From: Mycolicibacterium porcinum | GTDB lineage: Bacteria; Actinomycetota; Actinomycetes; Mycobacteriales; Mycobacteriaceae | Assembly: GCA_001942045.1 (NCBI GenBank) | Contig: MSTD01000014.1 | Location: 40,206-98,875, forward strand | Length of the DNA stretch: 58,670 nucleotides | Direction: 5' to 3' | In this document: one piece after another, positions 6,849 through 16,552 of the stretch | How positions within the stretch are numbered: position 1 is the first letter of the stretch | Layout of the letters: each line of letters starts with the position of its first letter | Position numbers and translations under genes: made by a program | Notes under the pieces: model-generated | The model's database searches: none | Told to the model about the DNA's origin: nothing | Seen by the model: the letters and a program-made list of their open reading frames with translations, nothing else

Positions 6849-8183
6849 CTAAGCGGCTTCCTCGTCAAACCCCGGAACCAGTTGTGTGGCAATCGCTTTC
6901 ACCGGCACATGGGCATCAAGCTGACAGCAGATCGCCGTTATCGAGGCGATCACCCGAGCCGGGATCGCCAGATTCGCCGGGAGATCGAGCTGACGGGCCA
7001 TCTTGATCTGTGCGACCGAGTTGTCCATCTGCCCGGCAGCCATCTTCTGCAGCCACCGCCGGGTGTAGTGGAAGACGTCGACCTCGATGGGTTCGACGTA
7101 CTGGCGCAGCATGTCGTTGACCTCTTCGATGGAGACCTGTTCACCCTTCTGGATGAACCCCGCCGCTTCCATCACGGGCAGCAGCTCGTCGTAGTTCTTG
7201 TCGCGGGCCAGCCGGATCATCTCGCCCAGCGCGTACGGCAGCCCGCCGGGCAGTGGCGCCACCGCTCCGAAGTCGATGACGCCCATGCGGCCATCGGGCA
7301 GGAGCATGAAGTTTCCGGGATGCGCGTCGCCGTGCATCATCTCGAGCCGTTCCGGTGCTCCGAACGTCAGCTCGGTCAGCCGGGTACCCATCAGGTCGCG
7401 TTGCTCAGGCGTCCCGTTGCGGATGATCTCCGACATCGGGATGCCCTCCATCCATTCCGCGATCACCACCTTGGGGGCGCTGGCCACGATGTGGGGAATC
7501 GCGAAATGAGGATCGTTCGCGTAGGCCTTGGCGAACGCCCGCTGGTTGTCTGCCTCCAGCCGGTAATCGAGCTCCATCTCGGTACGTTCGATCAGCTCGT
7601 CGACCACACCCTGGATGTCCGCGCCCGGGGCCAGCTGCTTGAACACCCCGACGAGACGCTGGATGGTCTTGAGGTCGGCACGCAGCGCCTCGTCGGCACC
7701 GGGGTACTGGATCTTGACGGCGACCTCACGCCCGTCGGACCACACCGCCTTGTGCACCTGGCCGATGCTGGCCGAGGCCACCGGTGTGTCATCAAATGAG
7801 GTGAACCGGTCCCGCCACTTCGTGCCCAGCTGGGCGTCGAGCATCCGGTGCACCTTCGCGGCGGGCAGCGGCGGTGCCTCCCGCTGCAGTTTCGTGAGTG
7901 CCTCGCGGTACGGCTTGCCGTACTGCTCGGGGATGGCTGCTTCCATCACCGACAGGGCCTGGCCCACCTTCATCGCGCCGCCCTTGAGTTCACCCAACAC
8001 GGTGAACAGTTGTTGCGCGGCTTTGTCCATCAACTCGGCAGTGACCTCGTCCTTGGACTTGCCGGTCAGACGCTTGCCGAAGCCCAGTGCGGCCCGACCC
8101 GCCATGCCGCCGGCCAGGCCGGCGAGCTTCGCATTCCGTGCCACGCTTCCACGTTTGATGTCAGACACCAGACCATCATCCAT
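6849..8183 (-). CDS. ABC1/UbiB (AarF) family atypical kinase
   Basis: 444 aa with the ADCK/UbiB set of motifs: KVGQ (the family KxGQ), the alanine-rich loop ASIGQVH replacing a P-loop, lysine in VAVKIQYPG, the catalytic segment MHGDAHPGNF and the metal-binding DFG in GVIDFGAV. The family binds ATP and supports isoprenoid-quinone or lipid homeostasis. The M. tuberculosis counterpart in this position is Rv3197. I start at ATG 8183 (MDDGLVSD), with a purine-rich sequence upstream, rather than the in-frame ATG 36 bases earlier. It lies 42 bases downstream of the cyclodehydratase-like gene and is probably co-transcribed with it. Confidence 0.88.
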   Translation of the reverse strand: MDDGLVSDIKRGSVARNAKLAGLAGGMAGRAALGFGKRLTGKSKDEVTAELMDKAAQQLFTVLGELKGGAMKVGQALSVMEAAIPEQYGKPYREALTKLQREAPPLPAAKVHRMLDAQLGTKWRDRFTSFDDTPVASASIGQVHKAVWSDGREVAVKIQYPGADEALRADLKTIQRLVGVFKQLAPGADIQGVVDELIERTEMELDYRLEADNQRAFAKAYANDPHFAIPHIVASAPKVVIAEWMEGIPMSEIIRNGTPEQRDLMGTRLTELTFGAPERLEMMHGDAHPGNFMLLPDGRMGVIDFGAVAPLPGGLPYALGEMIRLARDKNYDELLPVMEAAGFIQKGEQVSIEEVNDMLRQYVEPIEVDVFHYTRRWLQKMAAGQMDNSVAQIKMARQLDLPANLAIPARVIASITAICCQLDAHVPVKAIATQLVPGFDEEAA

Positions 8184-8225
8184 GACTCGCCTGAATCCCC
8201 CACAACCAACTGGCAACAAACGTTT

Positions 8226-9086
8226 TCAACACGGACAGTCGGGGTGCCGGGACCAGCGGCGCGCGACGATCGAATACCCCTCGGAGTCGAGTTCCAGGGT
8301 GGTGTTCAGGGTGGGCGGCGCGTCGGGGGCAGGCTGGTCCCCGCCACGGTGTCCGACTGCCCGGATGACCAGGTCCACCTGGCGCATCGCCAGGGCCGCA
8401 GTGGCCAGGATGGTCGACCGGCTGGCGCTGCCGACCGCACCTCGGAGCTGGGTGGCCAAGGCCGGCCACGCCGCGTCCCGATCGGTGCGGTGAAGATCGG
8501 CGCAATGCAGACAGCTCGTCAGACCAGGGATGACGAGCGGCCCCACCAGCCCGGCGCCGTCGCGGACGCACACCGACAGGTGGGCGATGCCGTCGCGGTG
8601 CAGGTCCTGCAGCAGCCGCGGGTCGTTGAGCTGATCGTCGGCCAGCACCACCAGGTCGGTGGAGGCCGCCACGTTCCCGGTGTGCGGATTGGTACTGCGC
8701 CTGACCTTCGCGCCCGAACAGCGCAGGCCGCTGGCCAGCAGTTCGGACAGGGGGCCGCGGCCGTGGACCCGGATGGAAGCCGCACGGGCCGGTCTTGCGC
8801 GCCGCGTGGGTACCGCGGTGAGCAGGCCGGTTTCGGTGAGCGCCGAGATCAACTCGTCGATCGCCGCGGCGTCGTCGAATGATTCTGCGGCCATGACCAA
8901 TTCGTCGACCAATTCGTCACGGGTGGCGCCGGCCTGCAGCATGCGGAGCAATCTGGCCAGATGGTTCTGGGGCATCCCGGTGGGAGGACGGACCAGCACC
9001 GCGCGTCGCGGATCCCAGCCGAGCTGAACCTTCTCGTCGGGACGCAGCAGAATCTGGCGGCCGGCGGCGAGCACATAGCGCGTCAT
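8226..9086 (-). CDS. TOMM cyclodehydratase / E1-like precursor-binding protein (Rv3196-like)
   Basis: A 286-aa protein. The N-terminal 90 residues look like a winged-helix leader-peptide recognition module. The rest is ThiF/E1-like without an obvious ATP motif: an alpha/beta segment with DLVVLADD near residue 140, then SCLHCADLHRTDRDAAW near residue 190, a signature of cyclodehydratase 'C' proteins of azoline-forming (TOMM) systems. Such proteins normally bring a precursor peptide to a YcaO enzyme. No YcaO gene or precursor is visible nearby, so its role is open. Position between the ABC1 kinase and the zincin-like gene matches M. tuberculosis Rv3196. Confidence 0.7.
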   Translation of the reverse strand: MTRYVLAAGRQILLRPDEKVQLGWDPRRAVLVRPPTGMPQNHLARLLRMLQAGATRDELVDELVMAAESFDDAAAIDELISALTETGLLTAVPTRRARPARAASIRVHGRGPLSELLASGLRCSGAKVRRSTNPHTGNVAASTDLVVLADDQLNDPRLLQDLHRDGIAHLSVCVRDGAGLVGPLVIPGLTSCLHCADLHRTDRDAAWPALATQLRGAVGSASRSTILATAALAMRQVDLVIRAVGHRGGDQPAPDAPPTLNTTLELDSEGYSIVARRWSRHPDCPC

Positions 9087-9144
9087 GCGATGACTCTGCC
9101 ACGGCGGCGACGACCGCCGTTTCAGTTATCCACAGGGTCGCGGA

Positions 9145-10563
9145 TCAGTCGTCGTCGCCCTTGTCGTCGCGCTTGCCCTGTTCCTTCTCCAGGTCTGCGA
9201 TGGCCTGTTCGAAGGCACTGTCGATGCCGGTGGTGTCGCCGCCGATCATGCGGTCGATGAACCCGGCCGGCTCGTCGAGATCGGCCGCGCTGGGCAGCAG
9301 ATCGGGGTGCTGCCACACGCTGTCGCGGGCGTCGGTGCCGACCGCCTCGGTCAGCCGCTCCCACAGTGCGGCGGCCTCGCGCATCTTGCGGGGGCGCAAT
9401 TCCAGGCCGACGAGCGTGGCGAAGGTCTGTTCGGCGGGGCCGCCGGTGGCGCGACGACGACGCAGCGTCTCGGCCAGTGCCGAGGTGCCGGGGATGCGAT
9501 CGCCGAGTGCCGCGGTGACGACGGTCTGCACCCAGCCCTCGATCAGCGCGAGCAGGGTTTCCAGTCGCTCCAGGGCGGCTTCCTGCTCGGGGGTGGCCTT
9601 CGGTTCGAAGATGCCCTGGTTGAGCAGTTGCTCCATCTCCGAGGGGTCGCCGAGGGAGGCCGGGTTGAAGCCGCGGGCGAAGTCTTCGATGCCGGTCATA
9701 TCGACCTTCATGCCCTTGGCGAAGGCCTCGACCGTGCCGAGCAGTTGGCTGGACAGCCACGGCACGTGGCTGAACAGGCGGTGATGGGCGGCCTCGCGGG
9801 CGGCCAGGAAGGTCAGGATCTCGCTGTGCGGGCGTTCCAGCCCTTCGGCCAGCGATTCGATGGCCTCGGGCATGAGCGCCGCGACACCCTTAGGGCCCAG
9901 CGGCAGACCGACGTCGGTGGAGGTCAGCACCTCACGGGACAGCTTGCCCAGCGCCTGGCCCAATTGAGAGCCGAACGCCATGCCACCCATTTGCGACATC
10001 ATCGCCAGCAGGGGACCGGCCATGCTCTTGGCCTCTTCGGGCAGCGCCGACGCCCACACCGAGGAGATCTGCTCGGCCACCGGGTCGCAGAGCCGCTTCC
10101 AGGTGTCCAGAGTGTTGTCCAGCCAGTCGCTGGGAGTCCAGGCCACCGATCGGGTGGTGCCTGCGGGCAGCGGGGTGGCCCCGTCGAGCCACGTCTCGGC
10201 CAACCGCACGGCGTCGGCGACCGCACCGGTGGTCTTCTCCGGCACCGGCGCGACGAACCCGATCGAGTTGGACGCCAACTGCCGGGCCAGGTCGTAGTTC
10301 ACCGGGCCGGATTGTTTGCCACCGGCCATCGCGCTGCCTGCGCCGCTGAACATCTCGCCGAGCTTGGTGAAGATCTGCCCCAGGTCACCCATGTCGAAGT
10401 TGGCTCCGCCCATGCCGAAACCGAACGGATCCGATCCCGGACCTGGTCCGGGATTGCCGGAGCCGGACCCCGAATCGGGGTCCTTCTTGTCTTTGTCTCG
10501 GTCGGGGTCGTTCCCGGCGGAGAAGCCGAAAGGCAGGTCAGCCATACCCACAACGGTACTCAT
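9145..10563 (-). CDS. Zincin-like DUF2342 family protein (Rv3195-like)
   Basis: 472 aa. The N-terminal 60 residues are low complexity (Asp/Lys/Gly/Pro with FGFGMGGANFDMGD). The body contains the conserved block FLAAREAAHHRLFSHVPW near residue 250 that marks the DUF2342 'zinc-dependent metalloprotease / F420-biosynthesis-associated' family; its histidines may bind metal. A highly charged tail (GKRDDKGDDD) ends the protein. Function is not established. The gene is divergent from the Lon-like protease gene across 73 bp. An alternative start is the ATG at 10545 (MADLPFGF). Confidence 0.8.
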   Translation of the reverse strand: MSTVVGMADLPFGFSAGNDPDRDKDKKDPDSGSGSGNPGPGPGSDPFGFGMGGANFDMGDLGQIFTKLGEMFSGAGSAMAGGKQSGPVNYDLARQLASNSIGFVAPVPEKTTGAVADAVRLAETWLDGATPLPAGTTRSVAWTPSDWLDNTLDTWKRLCDPVAEQISSVWASALPEEAKSMAGPLLAMMSQMGGMAFGSQLGQALGKLSREVLTSTDVGLPLGPKGVAALMPEAIESLAEGLERPHSEILTFLAAREAAHHRLFSHVPWLSSQLLGTVEAFAKGMKVDMTGIEDFARGFNPASLGDPSEMEQLLNQGIFEPKATPEQEAALERLETLLALIEGWVQTVVTAALGDRIPGTSALAETLRRRRATGGPAEQTFATLVGLELRPRKMREAAALWERLTEAVGTDARDSVWQHPDLLPSAADLDEPAGFIDRMIGGDTTGIDSAFEQAIADLEKEQGKRDDKGDDD

Positions 10564-10623
10564 GACCGGGTGTCCGGGTGCGGTCGTGGGTCACGCTGTG
10601 GGTGAACACGACGGCGCAGGCTT

Positions 10624-10629
10624 TACTGT
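10624..10629 (+). promoter_or_regulatory. Probable -10 (TACTGT) of leaderless Lon-like protease gene
   Basis: TACTGT ends 7 bases before the GTG start at 10637, so transcription would begin at or next to the start codon. No ribosome binding site is present there. Confidence 0.4.
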
Positions 10630-10636
10630 GGGCGGC

Positions 10637-11665
10637 GTGAACAGGCGGATTTTGACGCTGCTGGTTGCGCTGGTGCCGATCGTGGCGTTCGGCGTACTGC
10701 TGTCGGTGGTGACGGTGCCCTTCGTGTCGTTGGGTCCCGGTCCGACCTTCAACACCCTCGGCGAGGTCGAGGGCAAGCAGGTCGTCGACATCCACGGACC
10801 CGACGCCGACGTGCACCCCACTTCGGGGCACCTGAACATGACCACGGTGTCCCAGCGCGACGGGCTGACCTTGGGGCAAGCCATGGCGTTGTGGATGTCG
10901 GGCCGCGAGCAACTGGTGCCGCGCGACCTGGTGTACCCGCCGGACAAGTCCAAGAACGAGATCGACGAGGCCAACAACTCCGACTTCAAGAAGTCCGAGG
11001 ACAGCGCCGAGTACGCGGCGCTGTCCTACCTGAAGTACCCGGTGGCGGTGACGGTGCAGAGCGTCACCGACCCCGGTCCTTCGGCGGGCAAGCTCCGTGA
11101 CGGCGATGCGATCGACGGCGTGAACGGCACCCCGGTGGCGAACCTCGACGCGTTCCAGGCGATCTTGAAGAAGACCAAGCCCGGCGACCAGCTGGTGATC
11201 GACTTTCGTCGCAAGAATGCGCCGCCCGGGGTCGCGACCATCACCCTCGGCGACAACCCCGACCGGGATTACGGATTCCTCGGCGTCGGCGTGCTCGATG
11301 CCCCGTGGGCCCCGTTCGACATCGACTTCAACTTGGCCAACATCGGCGGCCCGTCGGCCGGGTTGATGTTCAGCCTCGCCGTCGTCGACAAACTGACCAC
11401 CGGTGACCTCAACGATGGCAAGTTCATCGCCGGCACCGGAACCATCACCGGTGAGGGCAAGGTCGGATCGATCGGCGGGATCACCCACAAGATGCTGGCC
11501 GCCAAGGAAGCCGGCGCGACCGCGTTCCTCGTGCCCGCCGACAACTGCACCGAGGCGCGCTCGGCGCCCCAGGACGGCATGGATTTGGTCCGGGTGGAAA
11601 CCCTGACCCAGGCGGTCGACGCGCTGCACACGATTTCTGCCGGTGGCGAACCACCTCGCTGCTAG
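10637..11665 (+). CDS. Membrane-anchored PDZ / Lon-like serine protease (Rv3194c-like)
   Basis: 342 aa. One N-terminal membrane segment (residues about 6-28), a PDZ domain (about 115-200: SAGKLRDGDAIDGVNG) and a C-terminal Lon-type protease domain. The catalytic Ser-Lys dyad is visible: S240 in GGPSAGLMF and K285 in GGITHKMLAA, 45 residues apart as in Lon. The ATPase module is absent, as in the secreted/anchored Lon-like group. I chose the GTG at 10637 because it starts just before the membrane segment and gives the 340-aa length of the M. tuberculosis protein. It probably trims proteins on the outer face of the membrane. Confidence 0.88.
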   Translation: MNRRILTLLVALVPIVAFGVLLSVVTVPFVSLGPGPTFNTLGEVEGKQVVDIHGPDADVHPTSGHLNMTTVSQRDGLTLGQAMALWMSGREQLVPRDLVYPPDKSKNEIDEANNSDFKKSEDSAEYAALSYLKYPVAVTVQSVTDPGPSAGKLRDGDAIDGVNGTPVANLDAFQAILKKTKPGDQLVIDFRRKNAPPGVATITLGDNPDRDYGFLGVGVLDAPWAPFDIDFNLANIGGPSAGLMFSLAVVDKLTTGDLNDGKFIAGTGTITGEGKVGSIGGITHKMLAAKEAGATAFLVPADNCTEARSAPQDGMDLVRVETLTQAVDALHTISAGGEPPRC

Positions 11666-11761
11666 ACCGCACCCGGCCGGTGGATGGCTAGAGTTGTAGA
11701 AAATCGGGCGGCCCCGTCGGGCATGTCACGAGTCCACCGAGGCTGAAACGGGAGTTCACGA

Positions 11762-14700
11762 GTGGGGATGCGGCCGGCGGCGAGGATGCCGAAGCTGACG
11801 CGACGTAGCCGAGTACTGATCGGGCTGGCACTGGTGGCGGTGCTGGCGTTGTTGATCGGACCTCGAGTGGTCGACGGTTACGTGGACTGGCTGTGGTTCG
11901 GCGAGTTGGGGTACCGCTCGGTGTTCACCACCGTGCTGGCCACCCGTCTCATCGTGTTCCTCGTGGTGGGTCTGCTCATCGGGGCAGTGGTGTTCGCTGG
12001 GCTGGCGTTGGCCTACCGCAGCCGTCCGGTGTTCGTCCCGGCCGCCGGCCCGAATGATCCGGTGGCGCGCTACCGCACCACCGTGCTGGCCCGGCTGCGG
12101 CTGTTCGGGATCGGCGTGCCGGTCTTCATCGGCCTACTCGCCGGTGTGATCGCGCAGAGCTACTGGGTGCGGGTGCAGCTGTTCCTGCACGGCAGCGATT
12201 TCGGGATCACCGATCCGCAGTTCGGCCGGGATCTGGGTTTCTACGCGTTCGATCTGCCGTTCTACCGCCTGGTGCTGACCTATCTGTTCGTCGCGACGTT
12301 CCTGGCGTTCGTGGCGAACCTGCTGGGGCACTACGTGTTCGGCGGGATCCGGCTGACCGGGCGCAGCGGGGCGCTGAGCCGTGCCGCGCGCATCCAGCTG
12401 ATCAGCCTGGTCGGTTTCCTGATCCTGCTCAAGGCTTTCGCGTACTGGCTGGACCGCTACGAGCTGTTGAGTAACACCCGCGCCGCCAAGCCCTTCACCG
12501 GTGCCGGCTACACCGACATCAACGCCGTGCTGCCGGCCAAGCTGATCCTGCTGGCCATCGCACTGATCTGCGCGGTCGCGGTGTTCTCGGCGATCGTGCT
12601 GCGCGACTTGCGGATTCCGGCTATCGGCGTGGTGCTGTTGCTGCTGAGCTCGCTGGTCGTCGGCGCGGGCTGGCCGCTGATCGTCGAGCAGTTCAGCGTC
12701 AAGCCCAACGCCGCGCAGAAGGAAAGCGAGTACATCAGCCGCAGTATCACCGCGACGAGGCAGGCCTACGGGCTCACCGACGACACGGTGACGTACCGCA
12801 ATTACGAGAGCAACGGCCAGACCACGGCTGCGCAGGTGGCCGCGGACCGGGCCACCACGTCGAACATCCGGCTGCTCGATCCGACGATCGTCAGCCCCGC
12901 GTTCACCCAGTTCCAGCAGGGCAAGAACTTCTACTTCTTCCCGGACCAGCTGGCCATCGACCGCTACGCCGGTCCGGACGGCAGCCTGCGCGACTTCGTC
13001 GTCGCCGCACGCGAACTCAACCCGGACCGGTTGATCGAGAACCAGCGCGACTGGATCAACCGGCACACCGTCTACACCCACGGCAACGGCTTCATCGCCT
13101 CACCGGCCAACACGGTGCGCGGAATCGCCAACGACCCCAACCAGAACGGTGGTTACCCCGAGTTCCTGGCCAGCGTCGTCGGTGCCAACGGCAAGGTGGT
13201 CTCGCCCGGGCCGGCACCGCTGGACCAGCCCCGGGTCTACTTCGGTCCGGTGATCGCCGACACCTCGGCCGACTACGCGATCGTCGGCAAGAACGGTGAC
13301 GTCGACCGCGAGTACGACTACGAGACCAACACCGACACCAAGAACTACACGTACTCGGGCACCGGTGGTGTGCCGATCGGCAACTGGCTGGCCCGGACGG
13401 TGTTCGCCGCCAAGTTCGCCGAGCGGAATTTCCTGCTGTCCAACGTGATCGGCGAGAACAGCAAGATCCTGTTCAACCGGGATCCCGCCAAGCGTGTGGA
13501 GGCGGTGGCGCCGTGGCTGACCACCGACACCAGCGTGTACCCGGCGATCGTCAACAAGCGCATGGTCTGGATCGTCGACGGCTACACCACGTTGGACAAC
13601 TATCCGTATTCGGAGTTGACCACGCTGTCGAGTGCGACGGCCGATTCCAACGAGGTCGCGGTGAACCGGCTGGCTCCGGACAAGCAGGTGTCCTACATCC
13701 GCAACTCGGTCAAGGCCACCGTCGACGCCTACGACGGCACCGTGACGCTGTATGCCCAGGATGAACAGGATCCGGTGCTCAAGGCCTGGATGAGCGTCTT
13801 CCCGGGCACCGTCAAACCGAAATCGGACATCACCCCGGAATTGCAGGCGCACCTGCGGTATCCCGAGGATCTGTTCAAGGTGCAGCGGTCCTTGCTGACC
13901 AAGTACCACGTCGACGATCCGGTGAAGTTCTTCACCAACGCCGACTTCTGGAACGTCCCGCTGGACCCGAACCCGACGGCGAGCAGCTATCAGCCGCCGT
14001 TCTACATCGTCGCCAAAGACCTTGTGAACAACGATGGTTCGGCGTCATTCCAGTTGACCAGCGCGCTGAACTGGCTGCAGCGCGAGTTCCTGGCCGCCTA
14101 TGTCAGTGCCAGCTCGGATCCGTCGACATACGGCAAGATCACCGTGCTGACGATCCCGGGTGAGGTCAAGGGTCCCAAACAGGCCTTCAACGCGATCAGT
14201 ACCGACACTGCCGTCACGCAGGATCTCGGCGTGATCGGACGCGACAACCTGAACCGGATCCGATGGGGAAACCTGTTGACCCTGCCGGTAGCGGATGGCG
14301 GATTGCTGTACGTGGCACCGGTTTACGCATCGCCGGGGACCAGTGACGCGGCTTCGACATACCCACGCCTGATCCGGGTGGCCATGCTCTACGGCGACAA
14401 GGTCGGCTACGGCCCGACGGTCAGTGACGCCCTCACCGAACTGTTCGGCCCGGGGGCGGGTGCCACCGCCACCAATGTGGCTCCCACCGACGGCAAGCCG
14501 CAGGCTGCCGGTGCTCCGGAAACGCCGCCGGCCGCGCCACCGCCGGCGAATGCCGACGGACAGGCACCGCAGGTGGCCGCACCGCCGCCCGCGGCGGTCC
14601 CGCCGGGTGAGCCCGTGCAGTTGTCACCGGCCAAGTCCGCGGCGCTCAAGGAGGTCGAGTCGGCCCTGTCGGCGGCGCAGGATGCCCAGCGCAGCGGTGA

Positions 14701-14770
14701 CTTCGGCAAGTACGGGCAGGCGTTGCAGCGGTTGAACGATGCGATGAACAAGTTCAATTCGTCCAAGTAG
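11762..14770 (+). CDS. UPF0182 family large membrane protein (Rv3193c-like)
   Basis: 1002 aa. The first 330 residues hold about seven hydrophobic membrane segments. A large soluble part follows, with conserved blocks such as [17 protein letters not shown], and the C-terminus is a Pro/Ala-rich linker (about 905-955) followed by a short helical, coiled-coil-like tail. This architecture and length match UPF0182/Rv3193c, which is conserved in actinobacteria and has no established function. It starts with GTG at 11762 about 95 bases after the Lon-like protease gene, so the two may be expressed together. A strong hairpin follows the stop. Confidence 0.92.
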   Translation: MGMRPAARMPKLTRRSRVLIGLALVAVLALLIGPRVVDGYVDWLWFGELGYRSVFTTVLATRLIVFLVVGLLIGAVVFAGLALAYRSRPVFVPAAGPNDPVARYRTTVLARLRLFGIGVPVFIGLLAGVIAQSYWVRVQLFLHGSDFGITDPQFGRDLGFYAFDLPFYRLVLTYLFVATFLAFVANLLGHYVFGGIRLTGRSGALSRAARIQLISLVGFLILLKAFAYWLDRYELLSNTRAAKPFTGAGYTDINAVLPAKLILLAIALICAVAVFSAIVLRDLRIPAIGVVLLLLSSLVVGAGWPLIVEQFSVKPNAAQKESEYISRSITATRQAYGLTDDTVTYRNYESNGQTTAAQVAADRATTSNIRLLDPTIVSPAFTQFQQGKNFYFFPDQLAIDRYAGPDGSLRDFVVAARELNPDRLIENQRDWINRHTVYTHGNGFIASPANTVRGIANDPNQNGGYPEFLASVVGANGKVVSPGPAPLDQPRVYFGPVIADTSADYAIVGKNGDVDREYDYETNTDTKNYTYSGTGGVPIGNWLARTVFAAKFAERNFLLSNVIGENSKILFNRDPAKRVEAVAPWLTTDTSVYPAIVNKRMVWIVDGYTTLDNYPYSELTTLSSATADSNEVAVNRLAPDKQVSYIRNSVKATVDAYDGTVTLYAQDEQDPVLKAWMSVFPGTVKPKSDITPELQAHLRYPEDLFKVQRSLLTKYHVDDPVKFFTNADFWNVPLDPNPTASSYQPPFYIVAKDLVNNDGSASFQLTSALNWLQREFLAAYVSASSDPSTYGKITVLTIPGEVKGPKQAFNAISTDTAVTQDLGVIGRDNLNRIRWGNLLTLPVADGGLLYVAPVYASPGTSDAASTYPRLIRVAMLYGDKVGYGPTVSDALTELFGPGAGATATNVAPTDGKPQAAGAPETPPAAPPPANADGQAPQVAAPPPAAVPPGEPVQLSPAKSAALKEVESALSAAQDAQRSGDFGKYGQALQRLNDAMNKFNSSK

Positions 14771-14778
14771 GTCCTCCC

Positions 14779-14838
14779 GCGAGCAGACGCAGATGTACCG
14801 CGGCGCCCGGCGTGTCGGGTACATCTGCGTCTGCTCGC
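14779..14838. repeat. Perfect 21-bp inverted repeat, hairpin after UPF0182 gene
   Basis: Arms 14779-14799 and 14818-14838 are exact reverse complements around an 18-nt loop. The arms contain GAGCAGACGCAGA, a word that recurs in mycobacterial intergenic hairpins in my experience. There is no T-run, so it may act as a non-canonical terminator, an mRNA-end stabiliser or a dispersed REP-like element. Confidence 0.7.
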
Positions 14839-14939
14839 CGTGAGTTGACCTGGGCACCAAGTCAACACCAAGAGGTCCCGGTAATGCTTTGCGCCGAAAT
14901 TCGCGCCGGCTGCTGAGCAGCATTCCTGGGAGGACCCCG

Positions 14940-16334
14940 ATGACCCTGACCGACCTTGCGCACGACGGCCTGGACGACGCGCTGGAGGGTTTGCGCGCCC
15001 ACGTCGCCGCCCCGGTCGCGCTGCCGGGCGAGGCCGGCTATGAGCGCGCCACCCCGTGGAACCTGGCGGCCACCGTTGAGCCGGCCGCGGTGGTGTTGGC
15101 GACCTCGGCGTACGACATCGCCAACACGGTCGGTTACGCGGCCGCCCGGGGATATCGGGTGGCCGTCCAGGCCACCGGCCACGGTGCCCTGTCGGTCGCC
15201 TCCGACACGATCCTCGTGGTGACATCCGGAATGACGGACGTCACCGTGGATCCGGTGGCCCGCACCGCGCGGGTGGCGGCCGGGGCGACGTGGCAGCACG
15301 TGCTCGACGCGGCGGCTCCGCACGGTCTGGCCGGATTGTGCGGAGCCTCACCACAGGTCGGTGTCGTGGGATACCTGACCGGTGCGGGAATCGGCCCGCT
15401 CGTGCGCACCGTCGGGCTGTCCTCGGACTATGTGCGATCCTTCGAGTTGGTCACCGGCGCAGGCGAGTTGCTGCGCGCGACGCCGGAGGAGAACGCCGAG
15501 CTGTTCTGGGGCCTGCGTGGCGGGAAGTCGACGTTGGGCATCGTCACTTCAGTCGAGATCGACCTTCTGCCGATCTCGGAGTTCTACGGCGGGGCCGTGT
15601 ATTTCGATGGCAGCGATGCCGCAGTAGTGCTGCGCGCATGGGCCCGCTGGTGTGCCGACCTGCCCGAGTCCATCTCTACTTCCGTTGCACTGCTGCAGCT
15701 TCCAGCATTGCCCGGGGTTCCCGAGCCGTTGGCCGGCCGCTTCACCGTCGCGGTACGCTACGCCGCCCTCGGCGACTTCACCGAGGCCGAACGACTCCTG
15801 GCGCCGATGCGCGCGGTCGCTGCCCCGCTGCTCGACACCGTCGCTGTGATGCCGTACGCCGCGATCGGTGCTGTGCATGCCGATCCGGTCGATCCGATGC
15901 CGATCTACGAACACCACACGCTGCTGCGGGAATTGACCGCGGAGACGGTTGAGGTGCTCCTGGCGATGGCCGGTCCGGATTCGGGCTCGGTGCAGACGAT
16001 CGTCGAAGTCCGGATGCTCGGCGGAGCGTTGGCGCGTGAGGCGCAACACCGGAGTGCGTTCTGCCACCGCGACGCCGCCTTCGCGGTAGCCGTCATCGGC
16101 GTCTTGGCACCTCCGGTAGCCGAGCTGGTGGTGCCGCGGGCCGGCGCGCTTGTCGTGGCCCTCTCGCAATGGTCCAGTGGCGGCCAGATCGCCAATTTCG
16201 CGCCGTCTGAGGATGCTGGGTGGGCCGTGCGGGTCTACGACGAGGAGACCCGGCACTGGCTGGCCGCGCTGGCCGAGCGGCACGACCCGGCCGGGGTGTT
16301 CCGCTGCGGCCAGGTGGTGCGTTTCGTGGACTGA
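14940..16334 (+). CDS. FAD-linked (PCMH/BBE-type) oxidase
   Basis: 464 aa. The N-terminal FAD-binding PCMH domain spans about residues 35-205, with the ATGHGA motif whose histidine can carry FAD covalently. The LCGASPQVGVVGY segment has a cysteine at the place used for a second covalent link in berberine-bridge-type enzymes, which hints at bicovalent flavin. The C-terminus ends in the BBE-like consensus HDPAGVFRCGQVVRF. Family members oxidise alcohols, sugars or alkaloid-like substrates with O2. The start at 14940 follows TGGGAGGA. It stands alone between the UPF0182 hairpin and the tRNA gene. Confidence 0.82.
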   Translation: MTLTDLAHDGLDDALEGLRAHVAAPVALPGEAGYERATPWNLAATVEPAAVVLATSAYDIANTVGYAAARGYRVAVQATGHGALSVASDTILVVTSGMTDVTVDPVARTARVAAGATWQHVLDAAAPHGLAGLCGASPQVGVVGYLTGAGIGPLVRTVGLSSDYVRSFELVTGAGELLRATPEENAELFWGLRGGKSTLGIVTSVEIDLLPISEFYGGAVYFDGSDAAVVLRAWARWCADLPESISTSVALLQLPALPGVPEPLAGRFTVAVRYAALGDFTEAERLLAPMRAVAAPLLDTVAVMPYAAIGAVHADPVDPMPIYEHHTLLRELTAETVEVLLAMAGPDSGSVQTIVEVRMLGGALAREAQHRSAFCHRDAAFAVAVIGVLAPPVAELVVPRAGALVVALSQWSSGGQIANFAPSEDAGWAVRVYDEETRHWLAALAERHDPAGVFRCGQVVRFVD

Positions 16335-16376
16335 TTTCCGGTCGTTTTGGGGCCAGAAAACCCTCTGAGCACCCGA

Positions 16377-16407
16377 TTTGGAGCTCCGCGTAAGACCCCG
16401 GTAACCT
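16377..16407 (+). promoter_or_regulatory. Probable tRNA promoter
   Basis: TTTGGA (16377-16382) and TAACCT (16402-16407) are separated by 19 bases, with the -10 ending 11 bases before the first tRNA nucleotide. A modest match to SigA promoters, supported mainly by position. Confidence 0.35.
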
Positions 16408-16418
16408 TGTATTCGCAA

Positions 16419-16495
16419 CGCGGGGTGGAGCAGCTCGGTAGCTCGCTGGGCTCATAACCCAGAGGTCGCAGGTTCGAATCCTGTCCCCGCTACCA
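16419..16495 (+). tRNA. Initiator tRNA-fMet (CAT)
   Basis: A 77-nt cloverleaf with an encoded CCA end. The acceptor stem pairs from position 2 onward (GCGGGG with CCCCGC), but the first base C faces a T at position 72. This unpaired end is the identity mark of initiator tRNA. The anticodon stem carries the three consecutive G-C pairs (GGG...CCC) required for P-site entry, around a CTCATAA loop with anticodon CAT at 16453-16455. Both features separate it from elongator tRNA-Met. Confidence 0.95.
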
Positions 16496-16500
16496 AGAGG

Positions 16501-16535
16501 AAATGGCCCTCGGAGATTATCTCCGGGGGCCATTT
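16501..16535. terminator. Terminator after tRNA-fMet
   Basis: 15-base arms (16501-16515 and 16521-16535) pair with one G-T wobble across a 5-nt ATTAT loop, followed by TCTATT on the plus strand. It separates the tRNA from the convergent methyltransferase gene and may serve both. Confidence 0.7.
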
Positions 16536-16552
16536 CTATTGAGCGGGAAGGC

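Noticed and set aside
8226..10563. A complete azoline-peptide (TOMM) biosynthetic cluster
   Set aside because: Only the cyclodehydratase-like partner is visible; I found no YcaO enzyme, dehydrogenase or short precursor ORF around it.
12134..13081. Minus-strand open frame opposite the UPF0182 gene
   Set aside because: No motif and typical antisense composition; the UPF0182 protein is continuous across it.
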